Below, piece by piece: positions 34,290 through 43,201 of a stretch of 57,212 bases of DNA. Made by a program: the position numbers and the translations under genes. Source of the DNA: Candidatus Woesearchaeota archaeon (GTDB taxonomy: Archaea; Nanobdellota; Nanobdellia; Woesearchaeales; 21-14-0-10-32-9); contig JAIPET010000007.1 in assembly GCA_021736975.1 (NCBI GenBank), forward strand, positions 1-57,212, in the 5' to 3' direction. The notes beneath the pieces are model-generated. The model was not told the origin of the DNA. It ran no database searches and saw nothing but the letters and a program-made list of their open reading frames with translations. Each line of letters begins with the position of its first letter. Position 1 is the first letter of the stretch.

Positions 34290-36299
34290 TCACTCAAGCG
34301 GAACATCAGACCAAGGCCTCCAATCATTACTTGGAACGTAAGGCCCTGCAATAAAATACCCTGGTTGATTATAACCTAATTGAGCATTCCTAACTTTATT
34401 GAATCTTTGCCTCCTATTAACGCCATAAATAGGACTACCTATTAATTCCAAAGTATCAGGAACCTCTCTTGAAATATTATAAGAACCAGGCTCCACAGTA
34501 ATATCTTTAACACCATTCTTCTCCATAATTTTCAAAAATTCTTTCATAGGAATATTTCCTTGACCAGGACTTAAATGTTCATCATCATAACCAAAATTAT
34601 CTGCGATATGAATATGCCCAACATATTTTTCTTTAGTTAATTTATCAGCCCAATGAAGCATCCATTTATCAAAACGCTTATCCCTCTCCTCAGGAGTCTC
34701 TCCATCCTCAGCTTGAAAATGAGATCTAAATAAATTAAGATGGCCGATATCTAAAGTTCCTTTAATATGTGTTTTTGCAAGATCCTCAGCTTCTTTTTTA
34801 CTATGACCCTCCTTAGTTAAACGTTCAACCATTTTAGTTCTAGATGCTTTAATCAAATTCATATATTCTTCAGGATGACTACCATAAAAACGCGCATCCC
34901 AATTCTCAGGAGCAACAAAAATAGGATCCTCTAAACCATATTTATCCTTATTAGCATTATATTTTCTCATAGCCTCCATAGCAGCAGCAGAAACAGTTTC
35001 AGCAGTTTTTTGAACGCCATATTCTTCAACCGTCTTTAATCGTCTAGCCCTTTTTTTAAATTCCTCAGCCTGAGCATCAGCAGTAGCGGAAGATTCATGA
35101 ATATGCCTTAAACTATTCTCTGCTAATCTCATTCTTTGCTTAAATAATTTTTCAGCATCATCACCAGGTTCAGTAAATTCTTGAGGAGAAACACCAAGAA
35201 TAGATCTTAATTTCCATTGATCTTCCTTCGGCGTATTTTTTTTAGCAGCCTCATAAGCATCCCATTTTCTTTTATACTCATTATATGCTCTTTGACTCTC
35301 ACCATACCTCATACCATGATAAAGAGAATTACCTAAAGCTTGAGCAGCTTGATTTTCCATCTGCGTTCTAGCAAATAATTCTTCAGGAGTAATCTTTGTA
35401 TCATGCTCTTTATTATAATTATCTGCTTCTTCCACAAGGTTATTCCAAGTTAATTGTTGAATTTCAAAATGATTCGTCTTATCATTATATTTAGGAACCC
35501 TATCCATCAACCTATCAACATCAGCATTTTTTGCAATATAATTCCCATCAATATCAACCCAATCATCATCTCTTAAAATATGACCATTAGAATCTTTTTT
35601 ACCAACAATATTTTTTTCTTTAGCAGTAATATAAACAGGCCTATAAACATCCTGATCCTTACTAACACCAGCTACAAACTGACCAGTTTTAGTATCAACA
35701 ACATATTTAGTTGCCTTATCTTCTTCCTCTTCATAAGATCTAAACATAGCATTTCCTACTTGAGAATCCTTAACTTCAGTCATAGGCCTTTGCCATTCTT
35801 GAAAATGAAAAACAATCGCTCCGCCCTTAGTAGCAGTTGCTGCAAAATCAATAGCTTTCTTAATCTCATTCATAACCTGCTCTCTTGCCTCACCTTTAAA
35901 TCCATCATTAGTAAATCCTGCAAGACTTTGACTATGAACGCCTGCATGAGTACTAGTTTTAATTTTATTTTGCTCTAATAACTCCCTAATATCTCTTCTC
36001 TCCGCATTTCCAAAACTCTCAGGAGTTGGCTGCTGACTATTACCCTTACCTTGACCAATAAAAGAAAATTCTATTCGCCTATTACCCTCTCTAATTCTCG
36101 CTTTTAAAGATTCCAAAGTATTGCCCATAGGATTAGTAGTAGTACCAATTTCTTCATGCGTAAAATTAAGAGCATCATCCGGAACAACATAATTACCCTC
36201 TTCATCAGTTTCAGTTTCTTTACTAGAATCAAAAAAAGGACCTTTATCTGAAAAGCCATCCACATCACTAAAATAATCATCATTTTGTCCAAATTGCAT
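34290..36299 (-). CDS. sugar-isomerase/AP-endonuclease-like TIM-barrel protein with large insertion
   Basis: This 669-residue protein has a TIM barrel of the xylose isomerase-like/AP endonuclease 2 superfamily split around a long insertion. The first part (about 60-175) includes KIKTSTHAGVHSQSLAGF and GAIVFHFQEW. The second (about 470-625) includes DIGHLNLFRSHF, YVGHIHIADNFGYDDEHL, GQGNIPMKEFLKIM and DITVEPGS, with metal-ligand-type His, Asp and Glu. The middle 290 residues are charged and helical. Substrate unknown. GGTG stands shortly before ATG 36299. It is downstream of two unknown genes on the same strand, with 17 and 33 base gaps, as one likely operon. Confidence 0.72.
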   Translation of the reverse strand: MQFGQNDDYFSDVDGFSDKGPFFDSSKETETDEEGNYVVPDDALNFTHEEIGTTTNPMGNTLESLKARIREGNRRIEFSFIGQGKGNSQQPTPESFGNAERRDIRELLEQNKIKTSTHAGVHSQSLAGFTNDGFKGEAREQVMNEIKKAIDFAATATKGGAIVFHFQEWQRPMTEVKDSQVGNAMFRSYEEEEDKATKYVVDTKTGQFVAGVSKDQDVYRPVYITAKEKNIVGKKDSNGHILRDDDWVDIDGNYIAKNADVDRLMDRVPKYNDKTNHFEIQQLTWNNLVEEADNYNKEHDTKITPEELFARTQMENQAAQALGNSLYHGMRYGESQRAYNEYKRKWDAYEAAKKNTPKEDQWKLRSILGVSPQEFTEPGDDAEKLFKQRMRLAENSLRHIHESSATADAQAEEFKKRARRLKTVEEYGVQKTAETVSAAAMEAMRKYNANKDKYGLEDPIFVAPENWDARFYGSHPEEYMNLIKASRTKMVERLTKEGHSKKEAEDLAKTHIKGTLDIGHLNLFRSHFQAEDGETPEERDKRFDKWMLHWADKLTKEKYVGHIHIADNFGYDDEHLSPGQGNIPMKEFLKIMEKNGVKDITVEPGSYNISREVPDTLELIGSPIYGVNRRQRFNKVRNAQLGYNQPGYFIAGPYVPSNDWRPWSDVPLE

Positions 36300-36316
36300 A
36301 TATTACACCATCACAC

Positions 36317-36823
36317 TCATTTTTGAAAATCATTCATTAACTTTTGCATTCTCGCCAAATAATTATCAGGATCTTTCTTTTTAGCATAAGAATCCTCAAT
36401 ATTAAACTCAGTTAATTTATTACTTAAAGTTGAAATAAAATTAATTTCTGTCTGAGACGCATAACCTCTTTGTGCCTTCTCAATCAAATCTTTAAACTTA
36501 TGATACGAATCCCTATTTGCTAACTCATAAACATTTTTTTTATTAATACCTGAATAATCATCAGAAAAAACAGTGTTAGTATTTGATTTTTGATCAGAAA
36601 CTTCTTCATCAATCGTCAAATTTTTTTTCTTTTTATCCTCTTCTCTAAAAATATTTTCTTCCTCTTCTCTTAAAGCCCTTAAAGTTTCATTAATTTCTTT
36701 TTTTATTTCTTCAGATTCTTCATCTATTTTTTTCTTAAGATCATCTAATTCTTTTTTCTTTTCATCTTCCTTAACTTTCAAAATCTTAAGTCTTTCTGAA
36801 AGTGACAAATTTTCTTCAACCAT
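36317..36823 (-). CDS. charged coiled-coil protein, middle gene of a three-gene operon
   Basis: This 168-residue protein is mainly a long, highly charged coiled coil (SERLKILKVKEDEKKKELDD, KEINETLRALREEEENIF), followed by a Ser/Asn-rich linker and a helical C-terminus. There is no signal peptide. It lies between the 516-residue unknown protein and the TIM-barrel gene on the same strand. The three may form a complex, but I recognise no family. Confidence 0.6.
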   Translation of the reverse strand: MVEENLSLSERLKILKVKEDEKKKELDDLKKKIDEESEEIKKEINETLRALREEEENIFREEDKKKKNLTIDEEVSDQKSNTNTVFSDDYSGINKKNVYELANRDSYHKFKDLIEKAQRGYASQTEINFISTLSNKLTEFNIEDSYAKKKDPDNYLARMQKLMNDFQK

Positions 36824-36856
36824 TTTTTATATATCAAATTTTATCTTTTTAATAAT

Positions 36857-38407
36857 TTACCACGAAAGTAAACCATGAGCTTTTTTATAATTATTATAAA
36901 CCATCCACATAGCAATTGTAGCACCCTTTAGTGCTTTCTTAGGATCTCCTTTAGATTTAGAGCCCCCAGAACTTTTTTTACTAAATAATCCTGAAGGAAT
37001 CATTAATGAAAAAATATCTCCAAAACCCTTAGCGACATCCACAAATGGATCAAAAACAGTACCGCCAGATCCAATTGGTTTAAAAGTTTCTTTTTGACCT
37101 TTCTTAGGTTTAACTTCTTCCTCAATAGTGCCTTCTGCTTCTTTAATATATTGATCAAGATCACTGCCAAGCATTTCCATAGCTGCTTTAAGTTGATCAT
37201 CAACTAAAGACAATAATTCCAAATCCTCATAATCCCTCATTTTCTTATACATCTTAATCTGATCATCAGTCCAAGCATAAGCCCTTAAAGTCATAATACC
37301 TCTCCCAACGTGAATCGGACCTTGATAATTTTCTTGCCTATATTGCATCGTAGGACGAGTATTAAACTCATAACTCATCAAAACAACAGAATTCATATTA
37401 GTTTTAGGCAAAGGCTTATACGCAATATTTTCAATTTCAATATTACTAGATTCAAAACTTGAAACAAGCTCAGGACTATCTAATTTTTCTTCATTCATAG
37501 TTAATCTCTTAATATGTCTAAGATAAGGCTTAACCCAACCAATATAAGTTTTAATTACAAGATAATGTTGCCTTAAATACTTTATTTGAAATTTTCTTCT
37601 AGCTTTTAATTCAATTTCTGTCTTTTCTTTCCAAACAATAAATTGATACATTTTTCTTTTTAAAACAGCTTTAACATTTTTATTAACGGATAAAGAATCC
37701 ACCATACCATCAATCTTATCAGTACTATAAATCGTAGTATTAAAAAATAAATCAGGCAAAACAGAATAACCAACTTGATTTGCTAAATGATAAATACTAC
37801 CAGGCTGAACTTGACCACCTTTATTTTCAGCAAAATCTGCAAAAAAACCTTTAAGAGTTGCATCAGCACTCTTAGTTTTTTTCCATTCATCATAAGGCTG
37901 AAGTCTTTCATCAATATTTCTTAATTCTCTAACTATTTGAAACAAAGTTTTAACAAGCTCAGAAATTCCTCTTAAAAAACCAGATGCTCTATCTTCTTGA
38001 ATACTTAACCTGTATTGTGACTGACCAAAAAAAGCACTGTTTTCAGAAGCAGAAAAAATATCAGTAACCTTAAGCATAAAAGGAAAACCAGCATCTTGTC
38101 TGATATGCCCAATAGACCAATAATACATTTCCTCCATAGACAAATTAAATGCTTCATGAACTAATTTAAGTCTCCAACCAGGTTTTGGAAATCTAGTCGA
38201 ATAATATTGATTATTCCAAGAAAGATTTGCTTCTTCATCAATTTCTTGTTCAGCATGAGCTTCATAATAATTATCAGGATCCTTTTCACTCTTAGGATTA
38301 GGCACATAATAACCTTTTTTCTCATCAAATTTATAATATTGCCCACCTTTATCATTAATAAATCCATACTTTACAAGCAATTGTGCATCCGTAAGCGTTT
38401 TTTTCAT
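36857..38407 (-). CDS. large conserved-looking protein of unknown function
   Basis: This 516-residue protein, rich in Tyr, Trp and Lys, is not recognised. Visible features are an aromatic N-terminal half (FPKPGWRLKLVHEAFNLSME, YYWSIGHIRQDAGFPFMLKV), a long basic helical stretch near 260-300 (KARRKFQIKYLRQHYLVIKT) and a Gly/Ser/Lys-rich region before a short hydrophobic C-terminal segment (GATIAMWMVYNNYKKAHGLL). GGGGA precedes ATG 38407, and the TATA box TTTATATAG lies at 38453-38460. It heads the operon with the coiled-coil and TIM-barrel genes. Two small inserted elements lie directly upstream of its promoter. Confidence 0.62.
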   Translation of the reverse strand: MKKTLTDAQLLVKYGFINDKGGQYYKFDEKKGYYVPNPKSEKDPDNYYEAHAEQEIDEEANLSWNNQYYSTRFPKPGWRLKLVHEAFNLSMEEMYYWSIGHIRQDAGFPFMLKVTDIFSASENSAFFGQSQYRLSIQEDRASGFLRGISELVKTLFQIVRELRNIDERLQPYDEWKKTKSADATLKGFFADFAENKGGQVQPGSIYHLANQVGYSVLPDLFFNTTIYSTDKIDGMVDSLSVNKNVKAVLKRKMYQFIVWKEKTEIELKARRKFQIKYLRQHYLVIKTYIGWVKPYLRHIKRLTMNEEKLDSPELVSSFESSNIEIENIAYKPLPKTNMNSVVLMSYEFNTRPTMQYRQENYQGPIHVGRGIMTLRAYAWTDDQIKMYKKMRDYEDLELLSLVDDQLKAAMEMLGSDLDQYIKEAEGTIEEEVKPKKGQKETFKPIGSGGTVFDPFVDVAKGFGDIFSLMIPSGLFSKKSSGGSKSKGDPKKALKGATIAMWMVYNNYKKAHGLLSW

Positions 38408-38452
38408 AAAAATCCCCTTTTTATATAAACAGTAAGAAAATCGATTTCATAC

Positions 38453-38461
38453 TATATAAAC
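38453..38461 (-). promoter_or_regulatory. TATA box of the unknown-protein operon, beside the family B element
   Basis: On the minus strand GTTTATATA (38453-38461) lies about 50 bases before ATG 38407, giving a leader of roughly 20-25 bases that contains the GGGGA ribosome-binding site. Upstream comes AAAAAG (38461-38466, BRE position) and then the 8-bp duplication of the inserted element (38467-38474). Confidence 0.65.
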
Positions 38462-38474
38462 TTTTTGAAGAATA

Positions 38475-38597
38475 GGTCTTGTCCAGAAAGGTATGGAAAT
38501 GTATACTGGAGCACGGCACATCCTATGCATTCTCTTCAAGAATGCATGTGCCTCAATGGGCGCCAGTATACAAAATGCTGTTATTTTGGACAAGACC
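38475..38597 (+). mobile_element. 123-bp inverted-repeat element, family B
   Basis: The ends GGTCTTGTCCA and TGGACAAGACC are perfect 11-bp inverted repeats. Nested inside are GTATACTGG/CCAGTATAC and a hairpin GGCACA...ATGCATTCT-CTTC-AAGAATGCAT...TGTGCC, so nearly the entire element is self-complementary. An 8-bp direct repeat GAAGAATA flanks it (38467-38474 and 38598-38605), a target-site duplication. It codes for nothing. It is more GC-rich than its surroundings, and no second copy exists in the window. Confidence 0.8.
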
Positions 38598-38606
38598 GAA
38601 GAATAA

Positions 38607-38756
38607 GGCTAATATGAAACCCTTCTTTTTTTGTATTAGGAATTACTATTTTTAACTCTGTAAAAAACAAAAAACCAATATTTGCACCTATTTGCTGTAC
38701 AAAATGTAACTATTTCAAATTAACTTCAAAGCAATACCAAGGGTTTCATATTACCC
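38607..38756 (+). mobile_element. 150-bp inverted-repeat element, family A copy 2
   Basis: It has the same ends as copy 1 (GGCTAATATGAAACCCTT at left, AAGGGTTTCATATTA at right, last bases CCC instead of GCC) and the same order of inner segments. Substitutions weaken the GTATTG stem and the TTTTTGAC hairpin, so it is the most decayed copy. The flanks GAAGAATAA and AAAAAATAA match at 7 of 9 positions, consistent with an old target duplication. It lies one base beyond the second GAAGAATA of the family B element, so the two elements were inserted at nearly the same point. Confidence 0.8.
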
Positions 38757-38834
38757 AAAAAATAATGTTAAAAAAAACTCTATAATAATCTCTAAATAAA
38801 AACGAAAAACAAAGAATAAAACAAAAGAAAAGTT

Positions 38835-39089
38835 CTATTTAACTTTATGCGATATTAAAAGAACATTACCAGTTAATTTAGTTGAATAAATATGAGCATT
38901 CTTAATATTTTCTAAAATCAAATCTTTAGCAGACTTTCTATCATTAGAATCGATGAAACTCTTTAAAAATTTCACTTTAACATCTTTTTTTACAGAAAGA
39001 TTTTTTTGAATCTCAACAAAAGTATTTTGAGAAATACCATTTTTCCCAACATTAATTTGAACAACCACATTCGAATTTATTTTTTTCAT
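38835..39089 (-). CDS. yhbY: YhbY/CRM-domain RNA-binding protein
   Basis: This 84-residue protein has the CRM/YhbY pattern VVVQINVGKNGISQNTFVEI (the GxxG-type loop appears as GKNG), VKVKFLKS and a final strand GNVLLISHK. YhbY proteins bind RNA and are linked to large-subunit ribosome assembly. The start overlaps the NFACT-R gene by 4 bases (ATGA), so the two are co-translated. The pairing of an assembly factor with a ribosome-associated NFACT-R protein points to translation or ribosome quality control. Confidence 0.78.
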   Translation of the reverse strand: MKKINSNVVVQINVGKNGISQNTFVEIQKNLSVKKDVKVKFLKSFIDSNDRKSAKDLILENIKNAHIYSTKLTGNVLLISHKVK

Positions 39090-39901
39090 TTTTTAACCTC
39101 TTTTAAATTTAAAGCAAAACTACCTGAAGGAAGAGCAGAAAGCAAATCATCATTAGAATGTAATTTGAACTTTTTCATCAAAATTTTTGAAACTTCACCT
39201 TTTTTCAAATTTCCTTGTTTTACAACAACAAAATCCACGCACCTTTTTTTAACAGCAGATGGAGGCCCACCCATAATAACTTTATTATTCTCCGCATCCA
39301 AAAAATAACCCACACATAAATCCATGACAGGATTATAAAATTTCTTTTTACCCCTAATCATAAAAGCACCTTTAGCAATAAATTCACCAGAATTAGCTTC
39401 TTTTGAAACTTGATCAAGAGAAACTTCAAAAACTTCTGAAGTCCTAGTATTAATAGACCAAGCCTTACTAAAAACAGCAGTATAAACAGCGGCTTCAATT
39501 TTAGTTGTTTCAGGAATAATTAATTTATCAGGATTTTTAATAACAACAAAAGGACTACCCGAAGATTCAGTATGAAATATAGAATCCTCAGAATTCGCAT
39601 GCTTTTTAATTATAATCTCATTTGAATTTGCATCCCTACCACCAATAACTAAAAAACCATCACTTGAAAAAAACCATCTGAACTTTTCATACCATTCTTT
39701 CTTTCTAGAAAGCTCACTCTTTTTCTTATTTTCATTTTCAATCTTTATAGAAGCAGACAACTCTTCCTTTCTAAATAATTCTTTAGAAACATCTAATGCT
39801 TTCTTAGCACCTTCAAGCTTTTTTTTTGCTTTTTTTGATTTATCAAAATAAATAGAAGCATTTTCATCCACATTCTTATTAATATCTAAGGAAATATCCA
39901 T
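39086..39901 (-). CDS. NFACT-R (DUF814) protein lacking the NFACT-N domain
   Basis: From ATG 39901 this is 271 residues: a coiled coil at about 10-65 (FDKSKKAKKKLEGAKKALDV) followed by the NFACT-R domain WYEKFRWFFSSDGFLVIGG, RDANSNEIIIKKHANSED, SSGSPFVVIK. This matches the C-terminal half of RqcH/NEMF, which binds stalled large ribosomal subunits. Full archaeal homologs are roughly twice as long and begin with NFACT-N and HhH domains. Here nothing upstream encodes them; the pilin-like gene lies there. The longer frame to 39997 adds only hydrophobic residues from a promoter-like stretch. It may be a genuine short form. Confidence 0.82.
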   Translation of the reverse strand: MDISLDINKNVDENASIYFDKSKKAKKKLEGAKKALDVSKELFRKEELSASIKIENENKKKSELSRKKEWYEKFRWFFSSDGFLVIGGRDANSNEIIIKKHANSEDSIFHTESSGSPFVVIKNPDKLIIPETTKIEAAVYTAVFSKAWSINTRTSEVFEVSLDQVSKEANSGEFIAKGAFMIRGKKKFYNPVMDLCVGYFLDAENNKVIMGGPPSAVKKRCVDFVVVKQGNLKKGEVSKILMKKFKLHSNDDLLSALPSGSFALNLKEVKK

Positions 39902-39984
39902 TCTATAAATAAATAAACTACACCCATAAATAAAATTAACTATTTTAAACAAAAAAAAATAACACAAACAAATAAAAAAAATTA

Positions 39985-40443
39985 TTAATCTGTACAAAAA
40001 GTTAATTCAGACACCATAAGACTTTTTGAAGAACAAGATTCTCGCCCATCTTTAGTTTTTATAGAAGGAATAAACTCAATTTGAACATTTGAACCAAAAT
40101 CATACTTAAAAGACGCACTATAAACCTCTGAAGAATCTATACTTGATTCATCAAGATTAAATTCTGAAACCTTAAAATTAGGCTTAATATTCCTATATAA
40201 AATAGAATCAATAAGAGATTTTCCAGAATTCATAATAATAAACCTTAATTCTTTAGTCTCCTGACTAAAACAAATAGCATCCCCACCCTGAATTTTTTGA
40301 AATTCGATTTTAGTCCTATCACAAGAAGGCCCTGTCATAACTGCATTAGAACCCCAATTCATAATCATTGTGCCTAAAGCAACTGCAAAACCTATTAATA
40401 CAATCGTAGTAAATATAGGAGACCACGCTTTTTTTCCTAACAT
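39985..40443 (-). CDS. archaeal pilin/archaellin-like protein
   Basis: From ATG 40443 this is a protein of about 152 residues with the N-terminus LGKKAWSPIFTTIVLIGFAV then ALGTMIMNWG. That is a short basic head and hydrophobic helix as in archaeal type IV pilins. The beta-rich remainder has cysteine pairs (CDRTKIEF, GDAICFSQ, ESCSSKSL, ELTFCTD). GAGGTG lies four bases before the ATG. It is divergent from the giant class III signal-peptide genes at 40579-45609, with which it probably shares a pilus. Confidence 0.7.
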   Translation of the reverse strand: MLGKKAWSPIFTTIVLIGFAVALGTMIMNWGSNAVMTGPSCDRTKIEFQKIQGGDAICFSQETKELRFIIMNSGKSLIDSILYRNIKPNFKVSEFNLDESSIDSSEVYSASFKYDFGSNVQIEFIPSIKTKDGRESCSSKSLMVSELTFCTD

Positions 40444-40578
40444 CAAACACCTCTAATAGAATAAAATACAAAAACTATTTATTTAAAGATTTTGGTACAT
40501 CTAAATAGGGAATAAAAGACAAATTTATAAATAAAGATAAGAATTATACACATAATACAAAAAAGAGGCTTAAAATAA

Positions 40579-43191
40579 ATGAAATGCCAAAAAAGGCAAA
40601 AGAAAGCACAAAGCGCAATAGAATTTCTAGTAGTAGTTGTGTTAGGCTTATTTTTAATAATACCTGCAACAAGCATAGTTCTAAAAGATTCTCAAATTAA
40701 CGCTCAACAAACAAAAATGAATCAACTTCAAATATTAGGTCAAGAAATACTATTAGCATCTGAAGAAATAAGCGTTCTTGCACCAGGATCTAGCATCAAT
40801 CTAGAATTAAAACTTCCAGACGGAGTAGAATCCGCAGAAATAGTAAAAACATCAGATTCACAAGGAGCATTAGTAATAAGACAAAAAACAACAGATGGAA
40901 TAACAGATTTAGTATTTTTTTCAGAAAATTTTGCATTCAATGTAGGTGAAAATGAATCACAAACATGTGAAACATTGAAATGCTCAATAAACTTTAAAGA
41001 AAATTTTACAAATTTAAAAATCCAACATGACGCAGACGGCAGTATAAGATTTGAAAAAAAATATGAACAAATATATCCTACGTGTCAAACAGGAAATGAT
41101 TGCGAAACAAACGGAGATATCTGTATAGAAGGCTACTGCGTAAAAGAATGTGCAGGAACAGGAAACGACTATAGATGTTCAACAGGAGGACAAGAATATA
41201 CAAAATATGGCATATGCACACAAAAAATAACAAATTCAGAAACAACATATGAATGCGACGGAACATACGCAACAAAATATGACGGAACAACATACAACGA
41301 ATGTTACGACAACATCCCAGAAAAAAATCCTTGCGACCCAGATAGTTTAGCAGGAGGATACGAAAATGGAGCAGGATACTATTGTAAAAAAGGAGAATGC
41401 ATAAATCCAAATAATCCTCCAAGTTGTGAAACAACTAAAGAATGTGAAGGAAAAGTAGATGGAAATCCTGTTTGTGTAGAAGGTCTTTGTCAAGATAAAT
41501 GTTTAGCTTCACCTTTAGATTCAGTAAATAGATGTAGTGTTGGAGATGAAAGTTACTTAGAATCAGGTATATGTGTTATGCAAATAACATCAACTGTACC
41601 AATAGTAATATGTGATAAAAATGAAGCAGCAACAAAAAACAATATGTTATTTGAAAGCTGTAATTCAATAAATACAATTTCAAATGGAGATAAATGCGAT
41701 CCAGACTCATTAATAGATTCAAACTCAATAGGTTTTGATTATTATTGTCACGAAGGCCAATGCATAGAATGTTATGAACATACACAATGCGGAACAGGCA
41801 ACGCATGCATACAAAATAAATGTGTAGAAACAAAAGGAGACTGTACAACAGACTCCTCACAATGCCTTGATAATACAGTATGCATAGAAAATAAATGTCT
41901 AAATAACTGTATAAATGGATTAGCTTGCGCACCAAAAAGTGCATCAACACAACCAGAAAATTATGGTATATGCACTTTCAGCGAATATAATGGGGAAAAT
42001 TCATGCGACAATAATGTTACAGCAAAAGATGAAAATGGAATATACCACACATCATGCTTTACAAATAAAAGAAAATTACCAATAGGAACCCCTTGTGATC
42101 CAGATAATTTAGCACCACCTAACTTAAATTATTATTGCGACGGAGATTATTCTTGCGTAGAATGTACTCAAGATGATCACTGCGGAATAAATCAAGAATG
42201 TAACCAAAATAATATTTGTGAAGATCTATATGTTTCGTGTGATTCACAAGCAAATTGCCAAACAGGAGAAAAATGCGTGAAATTAAATGGAGAATACGTA
42301 TGTAAAAATAGTTGCTTTAATAATCAAGCATGCATAAATGAAATCGGCAATGATGGATTTTGCACAAACAATACAGATTCTAAAGTAAATGCATTTGAAT
42401 GCGATACAGAATTAGCAGCATACCAAACAGGACCAGACATATACCTTGATACATGTTACACACACATAGATTTAGATAATGGAATAAAAATAATAAATAA
42501 CGGAATGAAATGCGATTTTGATGGGTTTGGAGGAGACAATCCGATAAATGTTAATCAAGGAGAATGTTATAATGGAAACTGCTTAGGATGCGGAGATGGA
42601 ATATGCAGTCAAGAAATAAATGAAGATGAAATTAATTGCAAACAAGATTGCGAATGCACAACAAGCGATTCGTGTGATAATGGATATTGTACCCCAGAAA
42701 ATACCTGCCAAGCATATATTTTAGGCAACCTATGTACAACAATAGAAAATCCTAATATCTTAGGCATAGTTTCATTTAATTCACAAATACAATCATTTAG
42801 CTGCGAAAATAATGTTGGATATAAGGACAACCCTAGCACAGATATGTACTATTCAGATTGTCCAGCATCTCCAACAACAGACTCATGTGGAATAATAAAT
42901 CAAGACACACAAACATACGAAGCGAAAGGAATATGTAAAAACAATTTATGCGTAAAAGAAATTAATACAAAATATAATCAACCAACAGTATCAATATATG
43001 GTTCTACAAAAAATGTTTGTGGAGATCAACAATCTGCAAATAAATTTTGTGAATTAAATAAATACACATCCGCAACCATAAATGAAAGAAAAACCCAAAA
43101 TTATAATGGAGTAACTTGGACATATCATTGGCAATCTAAAATATGTGACATTCACTCAATAACATGTACAAAATACGTATCTGCATATTAA
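40579..43191 (+). CDS. giant cysteine-rich pilin-like protein with class III signal peptide
   Basis: This 870-residue protein starts with a class III signal peptide: basic KCQKRQKKAQSAIEF with the QxSxEF processing region, then the hydrophobic LVVVVLGLFLIIPATSIVL. A pilin-like domain to about 160 is followed by some 700 residues of cysteine-rich modules. One unit recurs about four times: CDPDSLAGGYENGAGYYC then KKGEC, CDPDSL...FDYYCHEGQCIEC, CDPDNL...NYYCDGDYSCVEC, CDFDGF...QGECYNGNCLGC. AGAGG precedes the ATG, and a TATA box TTTATAAATA is at about 40531-40540. It is far longer than ordinary pilins and is likely a tip adhesin or rigid surface fibre. It is followed by two more class III genes. 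Confidence 0.75.
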   Translation: MKCQKRQKKAQSAIEFLVVVVLGLFLIIPATSIVLKDSQINAQQTKMNQLQILGQEILLASEEISVLAPGSSINLELKLPDGVESAEIVKTSDSQGALVIRQKTTDGITDLVFFSENFAFNVGENESQTCETLKCSINFKENFTNLKIQHDADGSIRFEKKYEQIYPTCQTGNDCETNGDICIEGYCVKECAGTGNDYRCSTGGQEYTKYGICTQKITNSETTYECDGTYATKYDGTTYNECYDNIPEKNPCDPDSLAGGYENGAGYYCKKGECINPNNPPSCETTKECEGKVDGNPVCVEGLCQDKCLASPLDSVNRCSVGDESYLESGICVMQITSTVPIVICDKNEAATKNNMLFESCNSINTISNGDKCDPDSLIDSNSIGFDYYCHEGQCIECYEHTQCGTGNACIQNKCVETKGDCTTDSSQCLDNTVCIENKCLNNCINGLACAPKSASTQPENYGICTFSEYNGENSCDNNVTAKDENGIYHTSCFTNKRKLPIGTPCDPDNLAPPNLNYYCDGDYSCVECTQDDHCGINQECNQNNICEDLYVSCDSQANCQTGEKCVKLNGEYVCKNSCFNNQACINEIGNDGFCTNNTDSKVNAFECDTELAAYQTGPDIYLDTCYTHIDLDNGIKIINNGMKCDFDGFGGDNPINVNQGECYNGNCLGCGDGICSQEINEDEINCKQDCECTTSDSCDNGYCTPENTCQAYILGNLCTTIENPNILGIVSFNSQIQSFSCENNVGYKDNPSTDMYYSDCPASPTTDSCGIINQDTQTYEAKGICKNNLCVKEINTKYNQPTVSIYGSTKNVCGDQQSANKFCELNKYTSATINERKTQNYNGVTWTYHWQSKICDIHSITCTKYVSAY

Positions 43192-43201
43192 AATTAAAAA
43201 A

